Below are positions 1-11,003 of a DNA stretch of 64,000 nt, piece by piece. The stretch is from positions 3,906,001 to 3,970,000 of the forward strand of contig JAEILZ010000003.1 in assembly GCA_018873225.1 (NCBI GenBank), written 5' to 3'. This DNA is from [Phialemoniopsis] sp. UDSM-2020. Its lineage: Eukaryota > Ascomycota > Sordariomycetes > Thyridiales > Thyridiaceae. Made by a program: the position numbers and the translations under genes. Each line of letters opens with the position of its first letter. The first letter of the stretch is position 1. A model generated the notes under the pieces. The model had not been told where the DNA came from. It worked only from the letters and a program-made list of their open reading frames with translations, and made no database searches.

Positions 1-2
1 GT

Positions 3-224
3 ACGAGGTCAAAATCAGCGACGCCCATATTGCTATGTCACGGAAGGGCAAGCGAGGCCGTAGACGAGGACGTTATAGACAGCATCAAGGCCGAATTCAG
101 CAAGGTGACGGTCACGAGGTGGAACAAGTCGCAAGACAGCATGCCCGAAAATCGCGAGGAGATGTTGCCCGTCATGCAGTTCTTTGCAGAGAGGTTACGG
201 GACGGATGGGCTCCTGGACAGTGA
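3..224 (+). CDS. 3' end of an unidentified protein, cut by left edge
   Basis: A reading frame is open from base 3 and stops at 222-224, so this is probably the last exon of a gene that starts left of the window. The readable part is charged and mixed, with acidic and lysine residues followed by a segment ending in AERLRDGWAPGQ. I recognise no domain. The second frame is also open here, from base 2 to about 250, and its first residues look equally protein-like, so a splice junction or a frame shift near base 50 cannot be excluded. Coding status is inferred only from the open frame and composition. Confidence 0.35.
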   Translation, partial: TRSKSATPILLCHGRASEAVDEDVIDSIKAEFSKVTVTRWNKSQDSMPENREEMLPVMQFFAERLRDGWAPGQ

Positions 225-570
225 TGGCGGTCATGCAAGGATATGTTTAATCGGAAGCAAGCATCAGATACACAGAAATATTCTAATTATCAAATCCACA
301 TACAATCACCTTCACAAAAATGCAAGGGGTCAAGGATACAAGTTGTTTGATCTAGAAGACATTGAATTCATTTCTACCTGCATTCATGACCATGATTCCC
401 ATCCTGGACGTAAGAAGAAATACATACAGTGCAAGAGAAACCGCGGGCATTACTAATTGGGTAGGTAATTCCGTCTTATTGTTGTTGGGGAATCATGGCG
501 GGTAACCGAGCAAACCATTCCAAACTCCGCAAAAGAAAATGACTTTTTCTATTCGCAAACATCAAACCCT
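225..570. other. Intergenic stretch between left-edge gene and HSP90
   Basis: This stretch is AT-richer than its neighbours and probably contains two 3' untranslated regions, because the partial gene on the left and HSP90 converge here. I see no RNA gene or conserved frame. Confidence 0.5.
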
Positions 571-2750
571 TTAGTCGACCTCCTCCATGGCGCTGTCGCC
601 AGTCTCGGCAGCAGGGGCCGAGGCATCAGCGGCAGGAGCATCCTCAGAAGCCTCGGGCTCCTCATCGATGTTCAGGCCGAGGGAGACGAGCTTGTGGATG
701 CGCTCAGAGAAGCTGGCGGGCTCCTCAATGGTGAAGCCAGAGACCAGCAGAGAGGTCTCGAACAGCAGCTGAACGATCGACTTGACGGTCTTGTCGTTCT
801 CGCCGTCGGCCTCGACCTTCTTCTTGAGCTCCTTGATGATAGAGCTCTTGGGCGAGATCTCGAAGGTCTTCTTGGAAGACATGTAGCTGGACATGGAGGT
901 GTCACGGAGGGCCTGGGCCTTCATGATACGCTCCATGTTGGCAGACCAACCGAACTGGCCAGTGCGGATGGCGCAAGGAGCGCCGGCGAGCATGTGGGAG
1001 ACAACAACCTTCTCGACCTTCTCGCCGAGGATGTTCTTGAGGGCCTTGGCCAGGCTCTCGTACTCCTTCTCCTCCTCCTCACGAGCCTTCTTCTCCTCCT
1101 CGGTCTCCTCGAGCTCGAAGTCCTTGGTGATGTCGACGAGCTTCTTGCCCTCGAACTCCTTGAGCTGAGTCATGGCGTACTCGTCAATGGGGTCGACCAG
1201 GAAGAGAACCTCGAATCCCTTGTCCTTGAGGGAGTCAAGGAAGGGAGACTTGGTGACAGCCTTGATGGACTCGCCAGTGATGTAGTACATGTTCTTCTGG
1301 TGCTCGGGCATGCGAGCAACGTAGTCGGAGAGCGAGGTCTGCTCATCGCCAGACTTGGTGGAGCTGAAGCGGAGGAGCTTGGCCAGGATCTGGCGGTTCT
1401 GGGAGTCCTCGTGGATACCCAGCTTGAGGTTCTTGGAGAAGGCGCTGTAGAACTTGTCGAACTGCTCCTTGTCCTCGGCGATCTCCTGGAAGAGCTCGAG
1501 AGCCTTCTTGACAATGTTCTTCTTGATGACCTTCATGATCTTGTTCTGCTGAAGGGTCTCACGAGACAGGTTGAGGGGCAGATCCTCAGAGTCGACAACA
1601 CCCTTGACGAAGCCGAGCCACTCGGGAATGAGGTCGGTGGCGTCATCAGTGATGAAGACACGGCGGACGTAGAGCTTGATGTTGTTCTTGGTCTTCTTGG
1701 TCTCGAAGAGGTCAAAGGGAGCGCGCTTGGGCACGAAGAGGATGGCACGGAACTCGAGCTGACCCTCGACGGAGAAGTGCTTGACGGCCAGGTGGTCCTC
1801 CCAGTCGTTGGACAGGGACTTGTAGAAGGAAGCGTACTCCTCCTGGGTGATGTCCTGGGGGTTGCGAGTCCAGATGGGCTTCTGCTTGTTGAGCTCCTCC
1901 TCCTCGATCTTGGTCTCCTTGACCTTCTTGGTCTTGGGCTTCTTCTCCTCCTCATCATCGTCAACCTCCTCGATCTTGGGCTTCTTGTCGTCACCCTCCT
2001 CCTCCTTGGACTCCTCGGCCTCCTCATCGGGGACCTCCTTCTCGACCTCCTTCTGGACGTGGAGGTAGATGGGGTACGAGATGAACTCGGAGTGCTTCTT
2101 GATGACCTCCTTGATCCTGCTCTCGTTGAGGTAGTCGGTCTGCTCATCCTTCAGGTGCAGGATGATCTTGGTACCACGGCCGAGAGGCTCGCCATCGGTG
2201 TCAGGAGCGATGGTGAAGGTACCACCGGCGCTGGATTGCCAGATGTACTGCTCGTCATCGTTGTGCTTGGAGATGACGGTGACCTGGTCGGCGACGAGGT
2301 AGGCAGAGTAGAAACCAACACCGAACTGACCAATCATGGAAATGTCAGCACCGGCAGTCAGGGCCTCCATGAACTGCTTGGTGCCGGAGCGGGCAATGGT
2401 ACCCAGGTTGTTGACAAGGTCCTGCGCAAGTCCCAAGTTAGTTAACTGTGACAAACAATATAGTTGGGGTCGGGACAATCGTTACTTACAGCCTTGGTGA
2501 AACCGATACCAGTGTCCTGGATGGTCAGGGTCTTGTTCTCCTTGTTGGGGATGATGTCGATGCGGAGATCCTTGCCGGAGTCCAGCTTGCTGGAGTCTGA
2601 CAGAGCCTCATAGCGGATCTTGTCGAGGGCATCGGAGGCGTTGGAGACGAGCTCTCGCAGGAAGATCTCCTTGTTGGAGTAGACGGTGTTGATGATGAGG
2701 GAGAGAAGCTGAGAGATCTCAGCCTGGAACTCGAAAGTCTCGCCAGACAT
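571..2750 (-). CDS. HSP90: Cytosolic Hsp90 molecular chaperone
   Basis: ATP-dependent chaperone that matures kinases and transcription factors in the cytosol. Two coding exons (2490-2750 and 571-2421) flank a 68-nt intron that begins GTAAGT and ends GCAG; together they give 703 residues, the usual family length. The N-terminal GHKL ATPase has the conserved [13 protein letters not shown] segment and a [16 protein letters not shown] nucleotide-lid region rebuilt exactly across the splice. A long acidic and lysine-rich linker lies at about residues 208-268, followed by the middle domain. The C-terminus is MEEVD, the TPR co-chaperone docking signal. Upstream there is a likely 5'-leader intron and a heat-shock element, as expected of a stress-inducible HSP90. 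Codon use is strongly biased, as in highly expressed genes. It converges with the left-edge gene. Confidence 0.98.
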
Positions 2751-2781
2751 CTTGAATTATGTTTCTCGAAGTTCCTCTGAT

Positions 2782-3196
2782 CTGATGATTTGGGAGGGGA
2801 TGGTTAGCTCAAGAAGGCTCGGGTATCGTAGAGGAATAAAGTGAGAAGTGGGTGAGCTTGTGCTGAGAGGGGACGAGCAAACACAAGAAGCTTGCTTGCA
2901 CCAAGAGGAAAGCAAAGAGAATTGGAATTGCAGTCTGGTCAAGGATGGAAATTGATTGACAGTGGGAGGAAGTGAGGAAGCATTAAATGCTATCGACGTG
3001 AGATGGGAGATGTATGTGCGGTGGAGCTGAGGAGGGAGGTGGAAACAGTGGAAGCAGATGGAAACTCTGTCCAACAACGAGGCTGAGAGAGAGCAAAAGG
3101 TAGGCACCAGTTTTGGCGGCAGGCGGCGATGCTGGTGGTGGGGTAGGCGAGAATTGGGGAAGTGGGAAAAAAAAAGGCAGGGAGCTGTCGACTTAC
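2782..3196 (-). other. Probable 5'-UTR intron of HSP90
   Basis: Reading the minus strand upstream of the HSP90 ATG, a perfect GTAAGT donor starts at 3196. A GCTAAC branch site lies about 25 nt before a CAG acceptor at 2782-2784, which is 31 nt upstream of the start codon. The 415-nt interval has no conserved frame. The signals are seen in sequence; actual splicing is inferred. Confidence 0.6.
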
Positions 3197-3638
3197 TGAA
3201 ATATGCGGGTGAAGGCGGAGAGGAAAGGTCGTAGATGATATCCTACAAAGACCTTGCAAGAGAGATGGAATCCTTAATCAAAAAAATGAAGAAGGAAGCT
3301 ATTTTGGAATTTGTTTTGAGAGGTGAATGGAGAGTGAAGGAGCTCGAGTAGAGGAAGAGAGAGAGAGGATGGATGTATTTGATGGGAAGCTGCTGTAACC
3401 ACTAAAAAGAAATCTTTAGCTGGCTGGGCGCACCCCTGCGAATCTTGGTCCCCATGGAAATTCTAAGGTTCTACGGGATTCTATCGACCCTGCCTCTGCC
3501 TGACCCCTCTGATTCGCCGTTGCTTGCCACCACAGCAACGATTGTTGGCCCTGATTGGGTGCTGGCCTGGTGGACCTGGTTTAGCGCTTGCACCGTGCAC
3601 GGCTGGGGGACTCGCAATTGCTGACTTTTTCTAGAGCA

Positions 3639-3651
3639 TTCAAGAAGTTTT
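3639..3651. promoter_or_regulatory. Candidate heat-shock element of HSP90
   Basis: The bases TTCAAGAAGTTTT form two perfect inverted nTTCnnGAAn units followed by an imperfect third. This is the binding pattern of the heat-shock factor Hsf1. It lies about 440 bp upstream of the predicted leader-intron donor of HSP90, a sensible position for a promoter element. A looser group of TTC units lies at 3455-3485. Confidence 0.45.
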
Positions 3652-4165
3652 GATGCTCTTCTTGGTGGTCTGCCTCACACATGGATCAATCAATCCTTCT
3701 CTCATGTGAGGGAAATGGAGGCGGTCTGCAAGGCATAATAGCCGAGGAACAAATCATCAGTAGGATGGCTATTGAACCAAACAAACACCAGCCATTCCCC
3801 AGCCTTTTCATGGGGGGTTGCGAAGCCTGTGATGTGGTGCCTAACAAGGCTGAAAAGTGAGGCTTATCCGCCCCTGGAGCGTCTGGGCATTTGAAACGAG
3901 CCAACAAGGTTGGGGGCAGTTAACAAGCCATCCCCGCATGTCCAACCAACCATTTGGAGAGAGAACTCCGTACTCCAGGCCAACACACAACACACAAGAA
4001 ACACATGTGATTAATGTGATTAATGTATCAGCAACAAACTTGTCTCCTTTAATGTCCAGATATCTACATGTATGAAGGAAGTTGTCAAGTGTCTCCAATA
4101 GCTCACAACATGCAAGGCTGGGTTTGCCTGCTACCTACTCATACCTTTTACCCTACCGTCTTGCG

Positions 4166-5293
4166 TCAGTAAAGAAGCAACTCACGGAGCCGTGATCGCT
4201 GCTGCTCATCGAACCCAATGCTATCCAAATATGCGTCTAAGCCGCCGTACTTGATTTGCAAGTGTCTCGCGGTATCCTCAATGAGACCTTCTGCCGTGCT
4301 GCCAAAAGCATCAGTCAACCCAATTTCGCGGATTTCCCGCAGCCTCGCTTCTCTCTCCGGAGCCAAGGCCTCGTCTGAAAGCCTATAGTCGTAGTCGATG
4401 GCCTCGACTGATATACCCAGGATCATCAATACTAGGGCAACAACGAGGCCCGTACGGTCTTTGCCTTGTGTGCAGTGAATTAGCATAGGCAGGCCGTCAG
4501 GTTCGATGAATGAATTCAGAGCCTAGGTGGGTTAGTGGACGTTTGAGATCAGGATGCCAATTTTTAGCAGTGAATACCAACCTCAGCCATGTCGGGTCCT
4601 GATTGATCCACCGTAGCCAAGGCCAGACCGGTCAGACCCCATGGCAGCATAACTTCTCGACCGAGAATGGAGATGGCTTGCATTCTGTACCCAAAAATGA
4701 AAAGGAAGATAAGCTTACTGCCGAGACTGTTAGTATGGCGACTTTGCACTTGTGGCATGGGCGTATTTTACAAGTAGGATATCCATGTCAACTGGCTCAG
4801 CAGGTGGCGTTCAAACTGCCGGCCGGTGATCTTGATCTCTAGATATCTCAGGCCCGGGATTTGCATGGGCTCTGCCAACGCAGCGTTGCTCTTTACGAGT
4901 GCCGGTAGTCTCAAGTCGGCTTCTCGTTTCTTGGCCTGGTTGAGATGCTCGGTCCTGAAGATACTTATTAGCTGCAAAGACTTCAACTGGCAATAGCTAG
5001 CTTGCAGGGTCCAGCCTACTTGGTTCTCAAGTCCATAACGGACTTGATGGCGTATTCTTCTACCAGCCTTGCGCGGTCGTCTAGCGTGGCATCGTCTGGG
5101 CGGGCAGAGCGGAACAGCACTCCCTCACAGACTAGTCTGGACATCAAGTCAGGCACTGAAACACTCGAGTCAGGAACAGGAGCTGTTGGTTCGACCACCT
5201 TTTCCCCACAAAGTCATTGATTGTCTTGCCCACATCTCGAAAGTTCAGAATATTGTCGAAGAACATGGGCGGAACAGTGTGGGCTGAAGCCAT
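4166..5293 (-). CDS. Tyrosine-protein phosphatase (Y_phosphatase3-like, CX5R type)
   Basis: Predicted protein tyrosine or dual-specificity phosphatase of the family represented by Pfam Tyr_phosphatase3. Five exons (5199-5293, 5020-5136, 4772-4954, 4582-4717, 4166-4522) encode 295 residues. The N-terminus carries FDNILNFRDVGK and then FRSARPDDA, both typical of the family. The P-loop HCTQGKDRTG places the catalytic cysteine at residue 194 and the phosphate-binding arginine at 200. A hydrophobic stretch (LIFLFIFGY) follows intron 3 and may be a buried helix rather than a membrane segment. All phases agree and each junction restores the family consensus. Two donors are weak (GTGGTC in intron 1, GTTGGT in intron 4), so intron retention is possible. 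The physiological substrate cannot be told from sequence. Confidence 0.88.
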
Positions 5294-5444
5294 CTTGACA
5301 ATGGGTTTGAATGATGCGAAATATCAAATCGTTGAAGCAATGAACCCTCGCTTAGCTCTGACTCTAGGCGCAATGACGGTATGGTCCACAATCCCGGACA
5401 GGGAAAATCAATCACTCATAAACCAAGCAAACTATTCTCCTTCC

Positions 5445-5563
5445 ACGTACGACCATAGATGGTAGAAAACTCGGGATCCCGTCCGCTCTCCCATAGATAA
5501 GCTGCCAATCGCTGAACTAGTACTCAGGTCGGTGACGACTGGGGAATCCTCGGTGTTGTACGT
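5445..5563 (+). rRNA. Dispersed 5S ribosomal RNA gene
   Basis: This 119-nt segment begins ACGTACGACCATAG and ends GGTGTTGTACGT, so its ends pair as 5S helix I. It contains the 5S block AAAACTCGGGATCCCGTC, then CGCTCTCCCATAGATAAGC and GGTCGGTGACGAC, recognised from filamentous-ascomycete 5S genes such as those of Neurospora. A run of T residues directly follows, as expected of a Pol III terminator. CATAAA at 5417-5422 sits about 25 nt upstream, where Neurospora 5S genes carry a TATA-like box. The centre-to-3' part (about 5500-5540) differs from the copies I remember, so this is a divergent subtype or a slightly decayed copy. In Pezizomycotina 5S genes are commonly scattered singly rather than in the rDNA array. 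Confidence 0.85.
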
Positions 5564-5576
5564 TTTTGTTTTTTTG
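5564..5576 (+). terminator. T-run Pol III terminator of the 5S gene
   Basis: TTTTT followed by G and seven more T residues lies immediately after the paired 3' end of the 5S rRNA. RNA polymerase III stops at such tracts. Confidence 0.7.
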
Positions 5577-7014
5577 CTTCATCTTCCATTTTCACTCTCA
5601 TCGTCTACGATTCCGTCTCTTTTTGAATCGTAATAAGTGATATAAATGCTGGGTTTTGCAGGTCTTGGAACCTTTTTACTGGCTTGTTAGGTGCTCTCCG
5701 ATAGACAGGCCACCAGATGAAGGCTTATCTGTGGGAGATAAAAAAAAATGATGCATGGCCAGCGATCACTGAACCAGGCCAGTGGGAAAGAGTGGGTACT
5801 TCCTGGGTGGATTCGTAGACTGCCGTCGCCGCCCCAAGGCAAATCAATTGGTGTTTGCGACTTGACAGCAATAACAGAGATCATATTGCTTGGTTCCCCG
5901 GCTTTTTTCTGTTTCTATTTTGGAGATCAATGGATTTTAGAGTTTTGTCCCTTTTTGACGGCGTTCCCGGGCTTTGACACTTTATACGGTCGTGCGGCAT
6001 CACATGGCCTGATGTTCTGTTCCTGGCATGACATTGAGCTGGTTTTGGTCAATTGGGAGCTGGTGTGGATTTGGGGCCGGCTAGCACAAAGTCAAATGTA
6101 TATCGTCATCGCACTACTCGTGAGCTAATAAGCGTTTTGAGCGTCGAGCATGTGAATGATGTAGTGCTGGGGATTCGGCCACGACGGAGGGACAGGCCAG
6201 CCCAGGCGCTAATTTAATCGCGGCGCAAATCAGCAGACTGGCACGACTGGGTCGCATCGAGCATCAATGGATTTTCAGCTGGCTACTGCACTATCATCTT
6301 TTTACGGAGTAGCTGTGAGTGCCTGCACGCCGGGCCCCAGACCAGACCAGACCCCATCAGTGCCTGCCACCCCCCCCCCCACAAACTGACGACAGCAACA
6401 ACCCATGACGTAACTGGCGGTCGACATTTGCTGCTCTGCCATCACCCACGATACATACCTTACACCTTACTTACATGCCCTTTACCTTTTACCTTCTTTA
6501 CTTTTATTGGTAATGATCTGGACCTCCCTACCTGTTGTGCGACACCACATCGTCGTCGTCATCGTCAGTCATTGTTGACTTTTTCCTCCCTTGCCAACTC
6601 CTCTCAATTGACGGACCACTTACTCCCATCAGCAGCCAGCTCCAATCTGGTGATGTTTTTCTACGAAACTCTAACCCACGCCAACACTTACCAACACCCT
6701 GTATAAGTCGCCGTCTGCTTATCGCAAACCCTGCAGATCTCACCTAGGACTTGTCATCATACGTCTTCAAATCCAATTACCGCCTCATCCACCCCTACCT
6801 CTGGAAAGCAGCCAGTTTTTGTTCATGCACTCGGCTGTAAGACGTGCAGGAGCGTGACTCGTTTTGTTACGAACACTGGGTTCGAAAGACAGACATCTAC
6901 CAGTTTACAGCTGTAGAAGTTAGGCATCTATATTCCACACATCTAGCTACCAAGCCCGGATCATCCGCTCTCTTGCCCCATTACGAGGGGGCTGGATTTG
7001 GAGATCAAATCAAA
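5577..7014. promoter_or_regulatory. Upstream region of EIS1
   Basis: About 1.4 kb without a convincing gene; a 126-codon open frame at 5748-6128 looks like chance. A C-homopolymer lies near 6370-6380, and the stretch from about 6430 to 6800 is pyrimidine-rich, typical of fungal promoters and long 5' leaders. I take it as the promoter and leader of EIS1. Confidence 0.45.
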
Positions 7015-9535
7015 ATGCAGTCCTCCACGCTTACTCAGAGCACTCCCCACCAATCCTCGCCCTCCCATGGTAAGTAGCGATGCTCCGTTTATCCCAGATA
7101 CGAAGACTGTGGCTCATCGCATTACAGCAAACAACACCGGCCGCCTTAAATATGCCGAGCCCCGGGATCTCCCCTCCTTCCCTTCTATCGGTTTGAAACA
7201 GGACGATGCTGCTGCCAGCGCCGCCGCATCCCTAGGCTGGGCAAATAAAAAGTCGCCTGAGCTCTGGAAGCCCGACGGGACATCTGCCTCTGCCTCTGCC
7301 GCCGCCATGCTCGCCAAAGATTACAAAGTCGCGCCCTCCTGGGAGCCCGGCCGCTCTCGTGCAGGCTCCAAGGCTGCCCTTCTTGCTGCTGGCTCCGCTG
7401 GCAGATCCAACAGCGATCACCAGCCATCCTACCCGCCCAGCTGGGGCAACTCGGCCGCCAATCAAGCCTTCAAGGCCCAGCCCTCACAGGTATCGACTGG
7501 TCTGACCTCTCTAGACCGGCAAAAGTCCCTTCGTGCCGCCAAAGGTGCCATGGCTCGACCGCGATCCCAGTCGACTCCGATGAAGCCCGCTTACCCCGAC
7601 GAGTCCAATGCTGCCGCCAACGCCCTGAACGCCGCAACTGTCGCCCACAGACCGTCCACCTCCATCCAATCAGTCCCTGAGCAAGCTGGTGCAGTTCCTT
7701 TTACTACCATGAACCGCCTCATGTTCACATCACGCCCTCCGGTCAAGCCCGAAGTAGACGAACAGCAGCGCAACGATGTCTTGCATGCCTCAGCCGTTGC
7801 CATGGCCAAGAGGATGTATACCCATCAACAGAAGGTGATTGATCAGGCCAAGCACGCAGAAAGTGCTGCCAGCGCTGCTGGTGCGGCGGGCCGGCGTAGT
7901 CGCTCCAGCTCCACGAGCGAGAGCCAGCCAATGCAGTTTCTGACGCTACAAGATGCGGCATACAAGCTGGCACAGGATCGCTTGGCGAAGCTCCACGAGG
8001 AGCACCAGCAAAATCGTGATCTCCAGGAGTACTACGGAAACCAAGCCACCCCGCAGGCCCGTTTCTCGATCCGCAACAAGCTCCGGAGACGCTCCTCAAG
8101 CGATGGCGACGTCATGGAGGATAGAAAGCGATCCCGCGAGATTCGCCAGCAAATGTCGATGTTCTCAAACAAGCTCACTGAAGTGGACCAACAGAAACGC
8201 CAGAAGGATAGGGATGCTCTCCTAGCCGCTGCTCAGAGAAACGTCACGGCACGTCTCCAGGGAATGGACGAAAAAGTCTATGCGGAGACGGGCAAGGTCG
8301 CTCCATCCCTTATGAGTGACTGGGAGTTGAAGGCTCATGCTGCAGCGGTTGCCAGGAGCGATGCGCGCAAGAACGACAACTATGGAAAGATTGATGTCGG
8401 CGGCGGAAAGTTCATGGACCAGACTGAGATCGACGAGATTGCTGCCAAACTGGTGCAGCCGCGTCTGGACGAGATCAACGATAAAGCCGAGAAGGAGAGA
8501 GAAAGACAGATTGCCCTCAAGATGGAGCAAGAGGCCAAACAGCGAGAGATCGAGTCGCAGAAGGCTCGCGACAGGGAGATCAAGGAGATTCACCAGAAAC
8601 TCAAGCGTGAGTCTATACTCTTAGAAGCAGTCAAGCGTACGTCGTCAGAAACTAACAGCTAGGCAGAGGAAGAGAAAGAGAAGGAGAAGGCCAGAAGGGA
8701 AGAGGCCAAGAAGGAGGAAAAGGCCCGGAAAGAGGAGGAGAAGGCTGCTAAAGCCGAGCAGAGGCGACAGGAGAAGGACGAGAAGCGTAAGACCAGGGAC
8801 ACTGCCGAAATCCACCAAACAGAGCACGAGGAGTCGGCCATCGGTCCAAATGAGAACGAAGAATCCGCTGTCAAGGGTAAGAAGCCCACCGTACCGATCC
8901 TATTGAATCAAACGGTCAAGCACGAGGGCGACCAGGAGGGAGGGTCAAATCCCATCACTCCCACGTCTCCGAACAAGGGAGAGTTTTCGCCCACCTCGCC
9001 TACCTCGGACGAACCGTCGTCTCCCGGATCGAAGGTGAAGAACTGGATCAAGTCTCGTTTCCAGCATCGCCCGCGCGCAAAGTCATCTTCCCACCACGAG
9101 TCGCAGGCAGAGAATAAGAAGGGCTTCATCGGCGGCATCGCCCTGTTGCATCAGGATGGCACCGGCAGCATGACGAGTCTGGATCACAACCAAAGCGGTT
9201 CTAGCATGCGTGAAGTCGCCTTGGCTGGCAAACCCCGGCCCAGATCCGCGCTCGGGGCTGGCGCAGCAAGCGAAGTTGGGGAGAGCAGCACCATGGCTGC
9301 CACGCGAGCCGATATCGAGACCCCCAGCGAGTTAGATGCCGCGACCAAAGAGCTGGCACCCATCAGCCCTGTCAGCAGTCTGAGTAGTGATGACGGAGAC
9401 GTCTTTGCTGATGCAAGGTCGTCGCGGGACAGTGTCAAAGGCGATGCCCTTGAGCCTCCGAGTCGGCTTCGAGATCCGGCGAAGGCAAGGGCCGATAGCC
9501 CAAGTCGAGACTCTAGATTCTTGGAGGACCTGTAG
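7015..9535 (+). CDS. EIS1: Eisosome protein 1 (EIS1 family)
   Basis: Peripheral component of eisosomes, the plasma-membrane furrows organised by BAR proteins. Exons 7015-7069, 7128-8606 and 8667-9535 give 800 residues. The alanine-rich core has the family pattern AAASLGWANKK, ELWKPD, AAAMLAKDYK and AGSKAALLAA (about residues 40-110). A long charged coiled-coil region rich in K, E and R follows around intron 2, and the C-terminus is Ser/Pro-rich and disordered. Intron 1 (58 nt, GTAAGT...TTACAG) and intron 2 (60 nt, GTGAGT, branch ACTAAC, ending GGCAG) restore phase exactly. The start at 7015 is the first ATG in the spliced frame. If intron 1 is retained, an ATG at 7067-7069 that overlaps its donor opens the main frame, giving a different N-terminus. 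Serine-rich flanks suggest phosphoregulation, by inference. Confidence 0.9.
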
Positions 9536-10010
9536 GGATAACTCTGAGTTGTTCGATTGACATTGTATCAGTAGTAGATGTTTGTAAGCATGTGTTTCGC
9601 TATCATTTGTTTCTTCTTCGCAGTTTGTTTTCGGGCGTCGTGTTCTGTTTGGATCTGGAAAGGTATCGGGATCAAGAAACATACAGCTTAGATACCACGG
9701 GACAGCGTTTGCTATTCTATTCAACATGAGGTGCAATATGAAGAGTATCTTCCTAGGTCAATTCTTTGTGTGAGGCATTATGTTCTACACAATTCTGCCA
9801 AATGCTCTGTCAATCAAATCCAGTGGCTCTTCCTTGAAAGGCCTCTCGACAAACGCCTCTATGCGCCAAACCAATGCAGAAACAACCATTTCTTCGCCAA
9901 CAAGAAGACAATCCCATAAATCCAGCATATTCCATACATGTCCTTTATACATCATTAGAGCACTGAGATGCCCCGAGTCTGGTATTGAACACAACCCAGA
10001 TCTTTCTATT
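9536..10010. other. Convergent 3' regions of EIS1 and the Frag1/Sfk1 gene
   Basis: AT-rich sequence between two converging genes. No RNA gene or conserved frame seen; it most likely holds both 3' UTRs. Confidence 0.5.
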
Positions 10011-11003
10011 CTAGAAGTTGGTCGGACGGGTATTGTATCCATTCACCACCCCTCCATTGTGACGATGGTTGTGGCCGTTGAGCTCGCGGTCGCTGCCGTG
10101 GTGGTCGGTCCCCGTGGCCTCTTCCATCTGGCGCAGGGCGGGCGACTTGCGCTTGGGGAAGCGCGCGCCGTACTGCTTGGTGTAGATGGCCGGGTACAGG
10201 TCGGCGTAGAAGGAGAAGACGTAAAAGGAAAAGATGAAGGCGATGGCCCACTCGATGACGGCGCCCGGGTCGCGGTTCTTGGTGAAGGTGCAGGCGCAAA
10301 AGGCGATGGCAAGGAGCAGCTCGACGATGACGAAGATGAGCTTGATCCAGAAGGAGATGCGGAGGACGCGGTGGTCGCGGTGCACTGAGTTGTGAGACGT
10401 GGTCAGCAAGGAGATCGTTCTGATTCACGCAAGCCAACATAAGCTGTGTGATGTTACTTACATGCTCCCAGGCGCTGGTACTCCCAGCAGATGAAGATGG
10501 CGGACAGCAGATAGCCCGCGATGAAGAAGAGCAGGAAGATGTCGTGCAGGCGGGGGTGGCGGGCCGTGTCAAAGATGGACAGCAGGACGAGGCCGGCGGT
10601 GCCGACGAGGGCGAAGACGATAACCAGGCCCGAGAGGATCTTCTCGCTGAGGGTGGTGTTGGGGACGAGGCGGCCGCGGTGGCGCAGGACGCGGTCGGCG
10701 AGGAAGGACAGGTCCAGGAAGACGGTGGTGACGCAGCAGCCGGCGATGAAGAGCGGCTTGAGCGTCGAGGCGCCGACGTCGCTGATGTAGGCGATGCGCT
10801 GGCCCTCTTGCATGGACGAGTAGATCACGCGGCCCGTGTCGACGTTCCAGTAGATCAGGAGGCCGAGCAGCGTCGCCAGCCAGATGATGCCTGATATGAT
10901 GGGCAAGATCTTGAGGAGTTCGTCAGTACAAATTCTTGACAAACAATGGGCTGAACAAGGTAATATTGCGATGGTGGCTCACCCAGTATGATATCCTAAT
11001 CAT
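10011..11003 (-). CDS. Frag1/DRAM/Sfk1-family membrane protein
   Basis: Multi-pass membrane protein related to yeast Sfk1, which works with the PI4-kinase Stt4 at the plasma membrane, and to metazoan FRAG1 and DRAM. Exons 10983-11003, 10462-10909 and 10011-10384 encode 280 residues. Exon 1 contributes only MIRISYW, and the junction gives ISYWILPIISGIIWLATLL, the family N-terminus. Six hydrophobic segments are visible: near residues 8-27, 60-82, 98-120, 130-152, 170-190 and 200-220. The C-terminal tail is His/Asn-rich and cytosolic by inference. Introns are 73 nt (GTGAGC, branch CTGAC, CAAG) and 77 nt (GTAAGT, CTCAG). Whether it is the functional Sfk1 orthologue or another family member cannot be settled here. 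Confidence 0.88.

Noticed and set aside
694..2445. 583-codon open frame on the plus strand opposite HSP90
   Set aside because: It mirrors the strongly biased codons of HSP90, is a monotonous Leu/Val/Asp-rich sequence and has no domain. Long antisense frames are usual in such genes.
5748..6128. 126-codon open frame between the 5S gene and EIS1
   Set aside because: No domain, no splice partner and a Trp/Phe-rich composition unlike the neighbouring proteins.
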